This document shows, one piece after another, positions 8,493-17,300 of a DNA stretch of 22,254 bases; the stretch's first letter is position 1; the number at the start of each line of letters is the position of its first letter. Made by a program: the position numbers and the translations under genes. The notes beneath the pieces are model-generated. The model saw nothing but the letters and a program-made list of their open reading frames with translations. It did no database searches and was not told the origin of the DNA. Origin of the DNA: Lachnospiraceae bacterium (GTDB lineage Bacteria; Bacillota; Clostridia; Lachnospirales; Lachnospiraceae); NCBI GenBank assembly GCA_016282215.1, contig JAEEKC010000003.1:1-22254 (forward strand). Direction: 5' to 3'.

Positions 8493-9631
8493 TACATGTC
8501 TCCATAGAGCAGCTCAAGCATAAGCGCTGCATCTTCTTTATAGATCACGGTGGTGTTTTCATTTGTTTTTTCCGGAAACAGCTTGCCGGGCTTGTTGCCG
8601 TCTGCAATCTTTACCGCAACCTGAATGGTATCATAGCCGATGGAATAGCAGTCCTGTACGCCGAGGCAATAAATCACGCCTTCGGATAGATAACGGAGCG
8701 CCTCTTCGTCGTGATCCATTCCGACGATAACCGCCTTACTGCCGGTTTCGGTAATGGCCCTGGCGGCACCGACGGGATTACTCATATTGCAGCAGACAAT
8801 GCCGTCAAGATCCGGATGATCCTTCAGGATCTGCATCGTAAGATCGTAGGCCAGATCGATGGAGTCCATGTCATACTCGGTGGCAACGATTTCCATATCG
8901 CCGTATTTTTCAATGGTATCTGCTGCGCCCTGTGCGCGGTCTTCGTGGCAAGGGGCACCCTTGCTGCCTACCAGGATCGCAACCTTCCCTTTGTAGTCAA
9001 GCTTCTTACAGAGCGCTTCCGTTAAGTCAGCGCCATCCTGATAATTATGTGTATTTCCCACATAGGCGATCCGTTTTGAGCCGTCTGCGGCATCCGAACT
9101 CGAAAACGTCATGACCTTGCAGCCGTCATCGATCATCTGATCCAGAAGCGGCGTAATGGCTGCCTCATCTGCTACATCCACGCCGATCACATCATAGTTT
9201 TCTGCCTGTGCTTTTTTCAGCCGCTCTGCCTGATCCTCGGCGGAAGCACCATCAGGCGCCATGTATTCGTAAGTGATCGTGATCCCTTTGTCCAGATACT
9301 GTCTTTGGGCCTCCTCCATGCCGAGGGCGACCGCATCCCACCAGGGATGGATGGTCTTATAAGTGAAATAAAAATTGTAATGATCTTTTTTCGGCTGATA
9401 GGAGTCGAGTTCGTGGTCAAAGTCCACGGCGCTTTGGGCATAGGAATTTGAATTCGCAAAAACCGAGTCGGAGGAACTTACGGCATCATCTGCGGTGGCC
9501 TTTGCGGCGGGATCGGACAGAGTTTCTCCGCCATCAGTGAGCGAAGAGGCGGAAAAAGAGCAGGCGCTCATCAGCAGGGCAGAGAGCAGCACTGCGGCTG
9601 TTATCGTCAGGTTTTTTGATCGCTTTTGCAT
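8492..9631 (-). CDS. Sugar-type periplasmic-binding lipoprotein (type I fold, RbsB-like)
   Basis: The 379-residue precursor has a basic N-terminus, a hydrophobic stretch and the lipobox LMSAC with Cys24, followed by a Ser/Asp-rich linker to about residue 75. The rest resembles type I periplasmic binding proteins of the ribose/galactose class: TIHPWWDAVALGMEEAQ opens the first lobe, IGVDVADEAAITPLLDQM is the usual turn, and CCNMSNPVGAARAI and VIVGMDHDEEALRYL belong to the second lobe. It should bind a small sugar-like ligand outside the membrane. AAGGGGA (9638-9644) is a good RBS six bases from ATG. No ABC permease or ATPase is adjacent. The next gene, overlapping by one base, is a membrane diguanylate cyclase, so the protein may be a sensor subunit rather than a transporter component. 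Confidence 0.88.
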   Translation of the reverse strand: MQKRSKNLTITAAVLLSALLMSACSFSASSLTDGGETLSDPAAKATADDAVSSSDSVFANSNSYAQSAVDFDHELDSYQPKKDHYNFYFTYKTIHPWWDAVALGMEEAQRQYLDKGITITYEYMAPDGASAEDQAERLKKAQAENYDVIGVDVADEAAITPLLDQMIDDGCKVMTFSSSDAADGSKRIAYVGNTHNYQDGADLTEALCKKLDYKGKVAILVGSKGAPCHEDRAQGAADTIEKYGDMEIVATEYDMDSIDLAYDLTMQILKDHPDLDGIVCCNMSNPVGAARAITETGSKAVIVGMDHDEEALRYLSEGVIYCLGVQDCYSIGYDTIQVAVKIADGNKPGKLFPEKTNENTTVIYKEDAALMLELLYGDM

Positions 9632-9723
9632 AAGACGTCCCCTTAGTTGATTAAGAGATTATCGGCTACAAAACTTTCATGCCGGGCTTTTTACCGGATG
9701 AATGAGGATTTCAAACTGTATTC

Positions 9724-9732
9724 ATCATACCA
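9724..9732 (-). promoter_or_regulatory. Extended -10 promoter of the binding-protein/cyclase operon
   Basis: On the minus strand, TGG followed by TATGAT forms an extended -10 about 90 bases upstream of the binding-protein start. The -35 position carries only a weak match. Just upstream of it, CTGTA (9753-9757) and TACAG (9768-9772) form an inverted repeat with a ten-base spacer, a possible operator. Confidence 0.45.
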
Positions 9733-9822
9733 CTCTTTTGGGGGACATGCTACTGTACTTTTTGTAATACAGACATAATGACATAATCTGAAGTATATTG
9801 TAAAATGTAAACGGAAAGGGTG

Positions 9823-9850
9823 TTGAGGGCGACTGCATTTACAATAAATT
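9823..9850 (+). promoter_or_regulatory. Weak candidate promoter of the 169-residue gene
   Basis: TTGAGG (9823-9828), 16 bases, then TAAATT (9845-9850) is a possible sigma-A promoter that would start transcription just before the leader element at 9871. The TGCAACC-type box found before the three large genes was not found here. Confidence 0.3.
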
Positions 9851-9896
9851 ACAGGATGATCAAAAAGGCTGTGTAAATGCGGGTATGTAAATACGG
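9835..9896. repeat. Inverted and direct repeats in the divergent intergenic region
   Basis: GCATTTACA (9835-9843) is the exact reverse complement of TGTAAATGC (9872-9880). TGTAAATGCGG (9872-9882) is repeated with one change as TGTAAATACGG (9886-9896), and a related TGTAAACGG lies near 9806. The right-hand copies are also part of the leader element at 9871-9922. They could be regulator sites between the divergent operons, or parts of an RNA fold. Confidence 0.45.
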
Positions 9897-9922
9897 CATC
9901 GAAAACATATAGAATCATAAAG
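9871..9922 (+). promoter_or_regulatory. Divergent copy of the repeated leader element, upstream of the 169-residue gene
   Basis: GTGTAAATGCGGG, TATGTAAATACGG, CATCGAAAAC and a distal ATCATAA line up with the element before the large downstream genes (GTGTAAAGTCCGG, TATGAAAATACGG, AGCCGAAAAAC, CTGATAA). The apical hairpin is kept as TAT-GTAA-ATA, replacing one GNRA tetraloop with another, and an outer ATGC/GCAT pairing replaces the CCG/CGG stem. It ends ten bases before ATG 9932. Confidence 0.5.
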
Positions 9923-9931
9923 AGCATCATT

Positions 9932-10441
9932 ATGAAAAAAGTTGAATCGACTAACGGAAAAGTTGAATTTTTATTTTGCATAGACGTTGATGAGTCGCGC
10001 AGGGTCACAAGGTCGGTCTATAAAAATGCGCAGGATGAGTATTTTTTGATCGAATCAGAGGAATACCATATCGGCTCTGCCTATGATTACGTGGATACTT
10101 ACTTTTTACTCGATAAAAGTGAAGCGGATTTTTATGAAAAGATCGCGCTGGACAGAGAAAAAAGGCTGAAAGAAGAACGGGAGAAACGGGAAAGGTCGGA
10201 ACGCGAAAACAGAACCCGCCTTCGCACTGCCGGAGATGACCGGTATTTTTATAAGAAAAAGAAAAGCGATACGATATGGTGGCTGAAGGCAGAGGGCGCC
10301 GGACATAAGTTTTCCTTTGATAAAGAAAAGGTATTTGATTTGATGAGGGATTATCCGGATCAGCTTTCGCCTGAGCAAAAGGAGATCTTTGACAGGGAAA
10401 ACCCGCTTTGGGCCAGGAAACTGAAAAAAACGGATGGTTAG
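9932..10441 (+). CDS. Protein of unknown function, 169 residues, charged central helix
   Basis: I do not recognise this protein. The N-terminal 70 residues look like a small mixed fold (VEFLFCIDVDESRRVTRSVY, YFLIESEEYHIGSAYDYVDTYFLL). A strongly charged helix follows at about 72-95 (DREKRLKEEREKRERSERENR), then a basic tract (YKKKKSD), an aromatic WWLKAEGAGHKF segment and an acidic C-terminus. It has no signal peptide or membrane helix and is probably cytoplasmic. The RBS is weak (AAAGAG before ATG). It is divergent from the binding-protein operon and is preceded by a copy of the leader element found before the three large coiled-coil genes, so it may belong with them. No clear terminator separates it from the next gene. 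Confidence 0.7.
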   Translation: MKKVESTNGKVEFLFCIDVDESRRVTRSVYKNAQDEYFLIESEEYHIGSAYDYVDTYFLLDKSEADFYEKIALDREKRLKEEREKRERSERENRTRLRTAGDDRYFYKKKKSDTIWWLKAEGAGHKFSFDKEKVFDLMRDYPDQLSPEQKEIFDRENPLWARKLKKTDG

Positions 10442-10472
10442 GGCAGATCAATGATTTTGTCAGCGGATGAAT

Positions 10473-10503
10473 GCAACCTTTTGGGGATAAGCGATGTATT
10501 CTG
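10473..10503 (+). promoter_or_regulatory. ECF-like promoter P1 (TGCAACC, 17 bases, GTATTCTG)
   Basis: GCAACC (10473-10478, preceded by T) is followed after exactly 17 bases by GTATTCTG (10496-10503). The same two boxes with the same spacing occur at 14216-14246 and 17923-17953, before the other two large genes. A -35 box containing AAC is typical of ECF sigma factors. The 339-base gap 10442-10780 holds this box, a sigma-A-like promoter and the leader-element array, and no gene. Confidence 0.6.
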
Positions 10504-10546
10504 ATTGAAAGCTGTATGGACAATTCGAAGCAAATAAGAGAAATAG

Positions 10547-10576
10547 TTGTTCAAAACGGAAGATTTTTGTTATAAT
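10547..10576 (+). promoter_or_regulatory. Sigma-A-like promoter in front of the leader array
   Basis: TTGTTC (10547-10552), an 18-base spacer and a perfect TATAAT (10571-10576). Transcription would begin near 10583, at the start of the repeated leader elements. With the ECF-like box upstream, this gene would have two promoters. Confidence 0.6.
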
Positions 10577-10580
10577 TCTG

Positions 10581-10773
10581 TATATACGGCAGCAAGAAAC
10601 TACTGATAAGACAGTATAAAGCCCGATATGAAAATACGGAGCCGAAAAACTGATGATGAATTAGAAAGTGTAAAGTCCGGAATGAAAATACGGTAGTCAG
10701 GAAACTACTGATAAGACAGTATAAAGCCCGATATGAAAATACGGAGCCGAAACACTACTGATTAATTGGAGGA
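10581..10773 (+). repeat. Tandem array of three and a half leader elements
   Basis: A 3' half unit (10581-10610) is followed by units at about 10612-10663, 10665-10710 and 10717-10773. Each full unit has AGTRTAAAGYCCG, a hairpin of the form TAT-GAAA-ATA over CCG/CGG with one bulged base, then AGCCGAAA or a variant and CTACTGAT. Bases 10596-10647 and 10701-10752 are identical over 52 positions, so the array arose by duplication with a period of 105. Between units, TACTG-ATAAGA-CAGTA forms a second hairpin at 10601-10616 and 10706-10721. The last unit runs into the GGAGG of the large gene. Confidence 0.75.
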
Positions 10774-10780
10774 ACAAGTT

Positions 10781-13700
10781 ATGCCGAGACTGACAAAAGA
10801 TGTATTGAAACTGATGAAAAATTTCACAGATGAGATCCTAAAGCAGGGTGATATCGCATCGGACGATGTCGCATCATATTTTAATGATGCGAGAAACAAT
10901 GAATCGTTCAGCCAGGATGCAAGAGAGGATGCCGGGAACATTTACAATACGATCATGGACCCCCAATATAATGCCCATGATAAACTGCAGGAGGCTTCAA
11001 ACAAAATCGGTCAGCTGCTGGCGGATCCCGATTATCCGGATAACGCTCAGCTGGCGGATGAAAAAACGCAGGATATCCTGCAGATTTTTGAACAGTTCCA
11101 TCAGAAGTACGTGGATCTCAGATATAATCTGGACAGCTATATAGAAAATACGGAATTTAAGGAACTGAACAAGTCAAATTCCAGACTGCGTCCCATCATG
11201 GACAAGCTGAATGCCTATGCCCAGATCGATACCTATTACGATCTGATCAATGTGCAGGCAATAAACGGCAACATCAGAAACCATACCCGGAAACTCAGGG
11301 AAGAGGAGAAGGAACTGGAAGAGCTGACGGGGTTTGTGCTCTTTGAGGTAAGAACAGGCGAGAGACTGGAAGATGCCGGGGATATCTCCAGAGAATATGA
11401 AAGTCAGGAGAGAGTGACCAATGAAGTGCTCAGGGATCTTACCAACTTAAAATCCAAAGAGGGCAGGGATCAGTATGAAACAAACAGAAATTATTATCTT
11501 GCGGAGGCGGAAAAGCGCAAAAACACCGTTCTCGCGCAGATCGAACAGGTTGTTGAGGACTGTGAAAGAGATGTAGAAATTGTCAGGGAGCAGTATGAAG
11601 ATGCGCAAAGTGATCACAAGAGCGTAGCAGCCCAGGAAGAAAAGATCAGGAAACTTGCCGTGGAGTGTGAAAGGGCAAAAAAAGAGTATCTTAGTCAGGA
11701 GAAGAAACTGGAGGAGAAGAAAAAGGAGCGGAACGATCTTTATTATGAAAAGGAAGCGCTGGGACTAGCCAAACATAAAGAAACGAGACAATATTTGCCA
11801 TCCCGTAGCGGGCAGGAAGCGGATGAACTCAACAGAGTATATTATAATGCCAAGAGATTTGGCGATAACTGGAGAAAAATCCCCGGAATGTTTGAAAACT
11901 TCATGAAAACGCATCAGCTCGACGTGGTTGCCCAGGGATTTTTCAGGAATGGTCCCGACAGTATCTATGCCAATACGATCAGGAAAAACTACAAAGAAGG
12001 AACGCCTTTTTACAACCAGAGAAAAGAGGTGGAAGAATTCCTCGACGAGGTGGGAAAGCTCATCCCCGTTAACGAATTTCTGGCCGATATACAGGAAAAG
12101 CTCAAGGATGTACCCAATGAACGCTGGCAGCAGGAATTCCTGGATGCGATCAATGAAGAATCAACGATCCGTGCTGATAAGGCTGTTACAGATCTTGCGG
12201 AAAATAAGCTTTATAGTAACTATCTTGTATTAATGCAGAATCGTATCAACAGGGGCGGGGTTGATGAGACGAAAGAAAAGGAGAAATATGACGCATTAAG
12301 CAAAAACATTGATGCTATCCTTGAAGAGAATCCGAATCTGAATAATGTGAATTTAAAGCTGGTCGATAAGGTTGTGGAAGAGGATAAAAGGCTGGCCGAT
12401 TTTGCGATATTTAAAAGAGATTATGAAGAAAGCAAAGACAGATATGAAAGACTTGAGAATGAATTAAATGCAGAAAAGATCAAAATGGAGGAGATCAAGA
12501 AAAAGTCTGTCATAAACAATACGCCTGACTTTGTGAACCTTAAACGCCAGGTTAAGCAGGGAAAAATGACGGAAGAGCAGTATAATGCCGTCGTAGAGGA
12601 AAAGATCAAGGGGCAGGATATCAACCGGATGTATGATGATATGCTCAAAAAAGTTGAGACCAGCCTGACCTCAGTTGAGAATGAAAAGAAAAAAGCCGAA
12701 AAGACCTTGAAAAACGAGAAAAAGGAAAATGAAAGGCTGCTTAATGAGGCGCGGAAGAACAGTTTTGAAGCGTATCTGAATGATGTGGGTGAAAAAGCAC
12801 AGAAATACCAGAATGAAAAGAATAAACTGGATATCCATAAAAGAAGATATCATATCTATGAGAAAGGGCTGGAGCAGCTTTTAAAAGTCGAAAAACAAAG
12901 GGAAGTTCTTTATCAAGAGCATAAAACCGGAGATACCGAAAATACGGTTGCCAAAGGTATCGATAAGAAGATCCGGCAGTTTATGACAAAGTTTCCCAAG
13001 TCCAGGAAATCACCGGCCGAAAATCCTACGGACGGTAACAGTGATGAATATAATGCAATTTACACTACTTTGCAGAGTTTCGGTGACCTTGACAATATCA
13101 CCAAAATGAAGCCGGAGGATCTGAAGAATAAGCTGAATGATTTAAACCGCGTGGCTGCGCATTATGAGGACGAAAAGAGAAGACAGCCTCTGCATTTTGA
13201 TATTTTTGCATCCAGGCAGAGAACCTGGCGGCTGAATCTGGCGAGGGAGATACAGACCTTCTGCAAAAATGAGGTTGGGCTCATCGGTGAATATGGATGG
13301 ATGATACCAGATCATGACAGAAGCTATATCAACAAGCAGTCGAATCTGATCCCGCAGGCGAAAAGGGATAAGTTTGACAATTACGATCGTAATGCGGAGC
13401 TGTTAAAGGATCGTTTTCTGCAGGAAAATCCGGATATCTATGAGATACGAAGGGCCAGACCGGAACGGATCAAATCTGATCATGAACGTTTCCGTGAGTA
13501 TACCGACCTCGGAAAAGACAATCCGAATATCAAGGCCGAGTATGAAAAGCTTTTGCAGATCGAAAAACAGCTGAAAGACAGGCTGAAGGAAATAGACCGC
13601 GTAAGAAGAAATACATATAATGCGGAGATCATCGAGAGAGAAGAGGTGAAACACCGGTTTTATGATGAGCTCACATGGGAGACGATCTATATCGTTGATG

Positions 13701-14212
13701 CACTGGAAGATCTTCATACCTTGAAAGAGGGAGAGACGCCCAAAGAGCGTATGCAGAGGCTGGAAAAACTGGCAGATCCGGGATATCAGGATGAAATCAT
13801 CTCCAGGATGAAGGATACGAATCAGGCACAATATGAAAAACAGAGAAAAGTAGCCGAATTCTTCTGCAGCAAAGAAAAGTATCCTATTAACGACAACAAA
13901 CAGGAGGATGATAAGAGACTGATTAATGTAAGGGATATCCGTGATAAAATGCTTGGCTACGACAGCATCGTGTACAAAAAGAGTGTTTTGGATGAGATGA
14001 AGAACAGGGAAGATGCGGCAAACCGGCAGAAGGAACAGGCAAGGCAGAGAAAGTTGCGGGAGGAAAGGGAAAGACAGGAAAGAGAAGCCGCGGCTGCCAA
14101 TAAAAACATAATAAAACCGGACAAGCCTATACAGGATATTAACGGGCCGACTATGCCGGGGATCGATCAGCTGAAAAATCCGAAACCGGAAATGAAGATT
14201 GGGAAAAAATAA
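10781..14212 (+). CDS. Giant soluble coiled-coil protein of unknown function, 1143 residues
   Basis: I do not recognise the family. The protein has no signal peptide or membrane segment and is almost entirely helical, with long Lys/Glu-rich coiled coils (about 235-325 and 540-700). ATG 10781 is chosen over an in-frame TTG at 10766 because GGAGGA (10768-10773) lies ideally before it. Residues of about 753-827 (SDEYNAIYTTLQSFG to NLAREIQTF) are clearly homologous to 788-860 of the next protein, as are about 973-1030 (LHTLKEGETPKE to ISRMKDTNQ). The C-terminus is Lys/Pro-rich, after a charged RKLREERERQERE helix. A cytoplasmic scaffold or structural role is possible, but nothing shows an enzyme site. 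It follows a duplicated leader array and two promoters. Confidence 0.85.
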   Translation: MPRLTKDVLKLMKNFTDEILKQGDIASDDVASYFNDARNNESFSQDAREDAGNIYNTIMDPQYNAHDKLQEASNKIGQLLADPDYPDNAQLADEKTQDILQIFEQFHQKYVDLRYNLDSYIENTEFKELNKSNSRLRPIMDKLNAYAQIDTYYDLINVQAINGNIRNHTRKLREEEKELEELTGFVLFEVRTGERLEDAGDISREYESQERVTNEVLRDLTNLKSKEGRDQYETNRNYYLAEAEKRKNTVLAQIEQVVEDCERDVEIVREQYEDAQSDHKSVAAQEEKIRKLAVECERAKKEYLSQEKKLEEKKKERNDLYYEKEALGLAKHKETRQYLPSRSGQEADELNRVYYNAKRFGDNWRKIPGMFENFMKTHQLDVVAQGFFRNGPDSIYANTIRKNYKEGTPFYNQRKEVEEFLDEVGKLIPVNEFLADIQEKLKDVPNERWQQEFLDAINEESTIRADKAVTDLAENKLYSNYLVLMQNRINRGGVDETKEKEKYDALSKNIDAILEENPNLNNVNLKLVDKVVEEDKRLADFAIFKRDYEESKDRYERLENELNAEKIKMEEIKKKSVINNTPDFVNLKRQVKQGKMTEEQYNAVVEEKIKGQDINRMYDDMLKKVETSLTSVENEKKKAEKTLKNEKKENERLLNEARKNSFEAYLNDVGEKAQKYQNEKNKLDIHKRRYHIYEKGLEQLLKVEKQREVLYQEHKTGDTENTVAKGIDKKIRQFMTKFPKSRKSPAENPTDGNSDEYNAIYTTLQSFGDLDNITKMKPEDLKNKLNDLNRVAAHYEDEKRRQPLHFDIFASRQRTWRLNLAREIQTFCKNEVGLIGEYGWMIPDHDRSYINKQSNLIPQAKRDKFDNYDRNAELLKDRFLQENPDIYEIRRARPERIKSDHERFREYTDLGKDNPNIKAEYEKLLQIEKQLKDRLKEIDRVRRNTYNAEIIEREEVKHRFYDELTWETIYIVDALEDLHTLKEGETPKERMQRLEKLADPGYQDEIISRMKDTNQAQYEKQRKVAEFFCSKEKYPINDNKQEDDKRLINVRDIRDKMLGYDSIVYKKSVLDEMKNREDAANRQKEQARQRKLREERERQEREAAAANKNIIKPDKPIQDINGPTMPGIDQLKNPKPEMKIGKK

Positions 14213-14215
14213 TAT

Positions 14216-14246
14216 GCAACCATTTGTACAGATATGGGGTATTATG
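14216..14246 (+). promoter_or_regulatory. ECF-like promoter P2 (TGCAACC, 17 bases, GTATTATG)
   Basis: GCAACC (14216-14221, preceded by T), 17 bases, GTATTATG (14239-14246). It begins three bases after the stop of the preceding large gene, with no terminator between, so read-through and a separate start can both feed the next gene. Compared with P3, the boxes, the ATTT after the first box and the spacing are identical. Confidence 0.6.
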
Positions 14247-14278
14247 TACGGAAGGAAATGAAAGAACAAACAGTTGGC

Positions 14279-14336
14279 AGTGTAAAGTCCGTTATGAATC
14301 ATACGGAGTCAATAAACTAATGATAAATTCAGGGAG
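14279..14336 (+). promoter_or_regulatory. Leader element copy before the 1131-residue gene
   Basis: AGTGTAAAGTCCG (14279-14291), the hairpin TATG-AAT-CATA over TCCGT/ACGGA with one bulged T, AGTCAATAAA, then CTAATGATAAATTCAGGGAGG ending at the Shine-Dalgarno. Relative to the other copies the loop has changed, but compensating bases restore a G-C pair and extend the stem, which favours an RNA fold over a plain DNA site. Confidence 0.65.
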
Positions 14337-14344
14337 GTAACATT

Positions 14345-17300
14345 ATGCCACGCTATTACAGGAATACTCAGGATCTCAGAGATCTCAAGAAGATCGCGGA
14401 TACTTTAAAAGACATCGATGTCTCAGGACTGAATCAGGTTGAAAGATATCTGACAAGTTATATCCGCAGTAACGAAAACTCACAGGATCAGGAAAAACAG
14501 AAAAAGGTGAACGCAGCAAAAATACTCCTTCCGGTATTGAAACATAACGGACAGCTTGCTTTTATTAAGTCGACTATGGAAGAAAGTGCGCAAGCGATTC
14601 AAAATGAAATAGAAAGTCATAACGGCCAGGATATTGAGTATGATGAAATGGATTTTCAGAACCTTAGTATTCCCATGGGATTTAACAAGCTTCATGATAT
14701 CATGATCGAAGGCGAGAGTGTTGATCCCTCTCAGATTGAAGCTGCCCTTGCCACCTTTATGGAGGCTGATAATTTTGCCGAGTATCACAGCGATTCACCC
14801 CTTCGCAAGGTGAATATGCAGATCAAGGATCTTGCAAATGCTTTTCATGCAACCAGGGAAATTGAGGACTGCATTCAGCAGCAGCTCTATATCAGTGAAC
14901 AAAAACCCGGTGATACCATGAAAAATGTGTGGAAGGAGCATTCGGAAAAGCTTGTAGAGCCACTTTTTGCGGCATATGGAGATAACCTCAGTCTGACGCA
15001 GGCCGAGGAAGAAATGAGGAAGCTCCCGCAGGCGGCGGGTCTTGCTCAGGAAATCGATCAGCTCAGAGACGAATATGTGAAGGCACTTACAGCTGAAGAA
15101 AAAGCCGCTGCAGAGATGGCGCAATATGACAGAGAAATTGCCGATGCGGAAAAGAAATACAAAGAGAAAGTCGATAATTACACAAAGAGCGAGGAAGTAA
15201 AGTGGTCACAGAAGGAAAAGGAGCTTTACTGGAAAGCGCTGGCTGAACTTCACGCTGCGCATAAAGAAATACAGGAGGGTCTTGCGAAGAAGCCGCCTGT
15301 AAAGGTGGAACCCTTTGCCGAGGCCGAAGCAGACAGACTGGCTTATGAAGCGGCGCAGAACAAACTCGCGGATACAAAAAAAGAATATGACGATAAAGCT
15401 TTCCTGAACAAGCTCTGTGCGAATGCCGGAGCAGAAAAAGAGATGTTAACGCAGATTCTCGGCAATTTCATCACAGAATCCATAAAAGCCAGGGAGAATG
15501 AGAGAAAATGGCAGGTAATCCATATGACTTACAAGCATTATCAGGAACTGTTCCATGATGATCCTGTCATCATGAATTTCCTGATCGGTACTGAAGACAA
15601 GGCAATGGAAGGACTCCGAAAGCTGGAAAAAGAATATAACGTAAAAGATGATCCGGAAAAGCAGAATTTGTATGACCTGGCAATCTCTTCCAGATCGACC
15701 ATCATGAAGCTGATGGATAATAAGATGGAGGAGATCTTTAACTATGACGGCGGTGTTGACCAGAAAACCTATATGGCAGAGCTTGAAAAGAAGCTTTCTG
15801 AAAACGATTTAAATGCGCGACGTGACTTTGACAAAAATAATCAGATAAAAAGAGCTTACAAAGGCTACCAGAATACAAAGCAAAAGCTTGAGGAACTGAG
15901 CAAAAAAGCAAACAGTGTAACTGATGAGAACGAAGCGGAAGAAATCCGTAAACTGATCAAAAAACAGATGGATCTGAACGCGGATTATCGCGAGAAACTG
16001 ATGGTTGTAGGCATCAAAGATCCGGACATGGTCAAGGACGCAGTAGAATATGCGGATAAAAAGTATTATTCTTCCGAAATTCAAATAGATGACGCTGAAA
16101 AGATCGAAGATACGGCAAGGAAAAAAGCCATAAAGAGTCGAGAAAAAGCAAAGAAGCTGAAAGATGCTATCGAGGTATGTAAAAAATCCAAGTTTATCAT
16201 GAGCTACAAGGATATCGAAACATTTATCAATATCCTGGAGTCAGAGAATCCTGACTACAGCAAGCTTCCTCAGGACCGCCAGGTATTCCAGAATGCCTAT
16301 GACCAGAAGAAGGAAAATATCATTAACGAAAGAGACAGGGCAAAGGAAGAGGCACAGCATAAGCTTTCCGAGCTTCAGACCAAGAAACAGAATGCCGAGA
16401 AGGTATTGAATGAAAAGAAGAGCGAAAAGATCCTCGACAAGATGACAGAGAAAGCGCTGCAGAAGCAGAAGCTCGCGGAAGCATATCATAAGCTCGACAG
16501 ACAAAACACGCTCATGAAAGGCCTGATCCCCAAGACAAAGGAATTCATGAGACCCCATTATACGAACTTCCATGAGGAATACAATAAGGTTCCCAAGGAT
16601 AAAACAGGAGAAGCTTATAAACGGATCTATGAAGAAATCGAGAAGTACAGAAGAGATTTTGGCAAGTGCATGAGGGATGATTATGCGAGAAATCCCGAGG
16701 GAAAGAACAGTACGGAGTTTAAGCGGATCAGAACAGCGCTGAATGCTTTCGGACAAACCCGGGAAGAGTTCGACAAGCTTTCTATAGCACAGATACAGGG
16801 AAAACTGGGTGAACTGAAGGACGCAGCAGATGATTATAAGCGGTTAAAGCTTCAGGAAAAACGCCTGATCTGGTCGCACCAGAGACGGTTCAGACTGGAT
16901 TACGCGGACAGGATCTCGAAGTTTGCCGATCGCGAAAAAGAATGGAGTCTGCCCATTCTTCAGAGAAATGATGAGAAAAATGTTACGAAGGGGATCAATG
17001 ATACTTATAAGGAGTATGAAAAATTCAATCCCGAAGGAATGCAGTCCAAGATCGGAGGCGGAGAAGAGCCAAAGGAAGACAAGCAGGTCCTGAGAGATAT
17101 TCGTAGGAGGCAGAGCGCCGAAAGGATCGAGAAGATTACAAATGCCATTAATGAAAAAGCAGAGCAGATCGATCATAAGATGGAGCAGGCGGTAGCGGAG
17201 ATCGGCTTTTCGTTTGAACGGAATGATCAAAAGCTTGCAGTTGGTCTCTGTAAGCTGGATACCCTGAAGCAGATGAAGGAAGGTCTCCGCAACTATACCA

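Noticed and set aside
10650..10667. CTGATGA followed by GAAA, resembling a hammerhead ribozyme core
   Set aside because: The seven bases between them (TGAATTA) cannot form stem II, and the other copies of the element carry CTACTGATAA instead of CTGATGA.
10581..10773. Tandem repeats read as a small CRISPR array
   Set aside because: Units are imperfect, unit and spacer boundaries are irregular, similar single copies occur before other genes, and no cas gene is present.
10766..10780. TTG start adding five residues to the 1143-residue protein
   Set aside because: The TTG overlaps the Shine-Dalgarno of the ATG at 10781, which has ideal spacing and gives the Met-Pro start seen in its neighbours.
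13403..14302. 299-codon open frame on the minus strand
   Set aside because: It lies opposite the 1143-residue coiled-coil gene and reflects the codon bias of Lys/Glu-rich sequence read backwards; it has no RBS and no family resemblance. The same holds for the minus-strand frame at 16844-17515.
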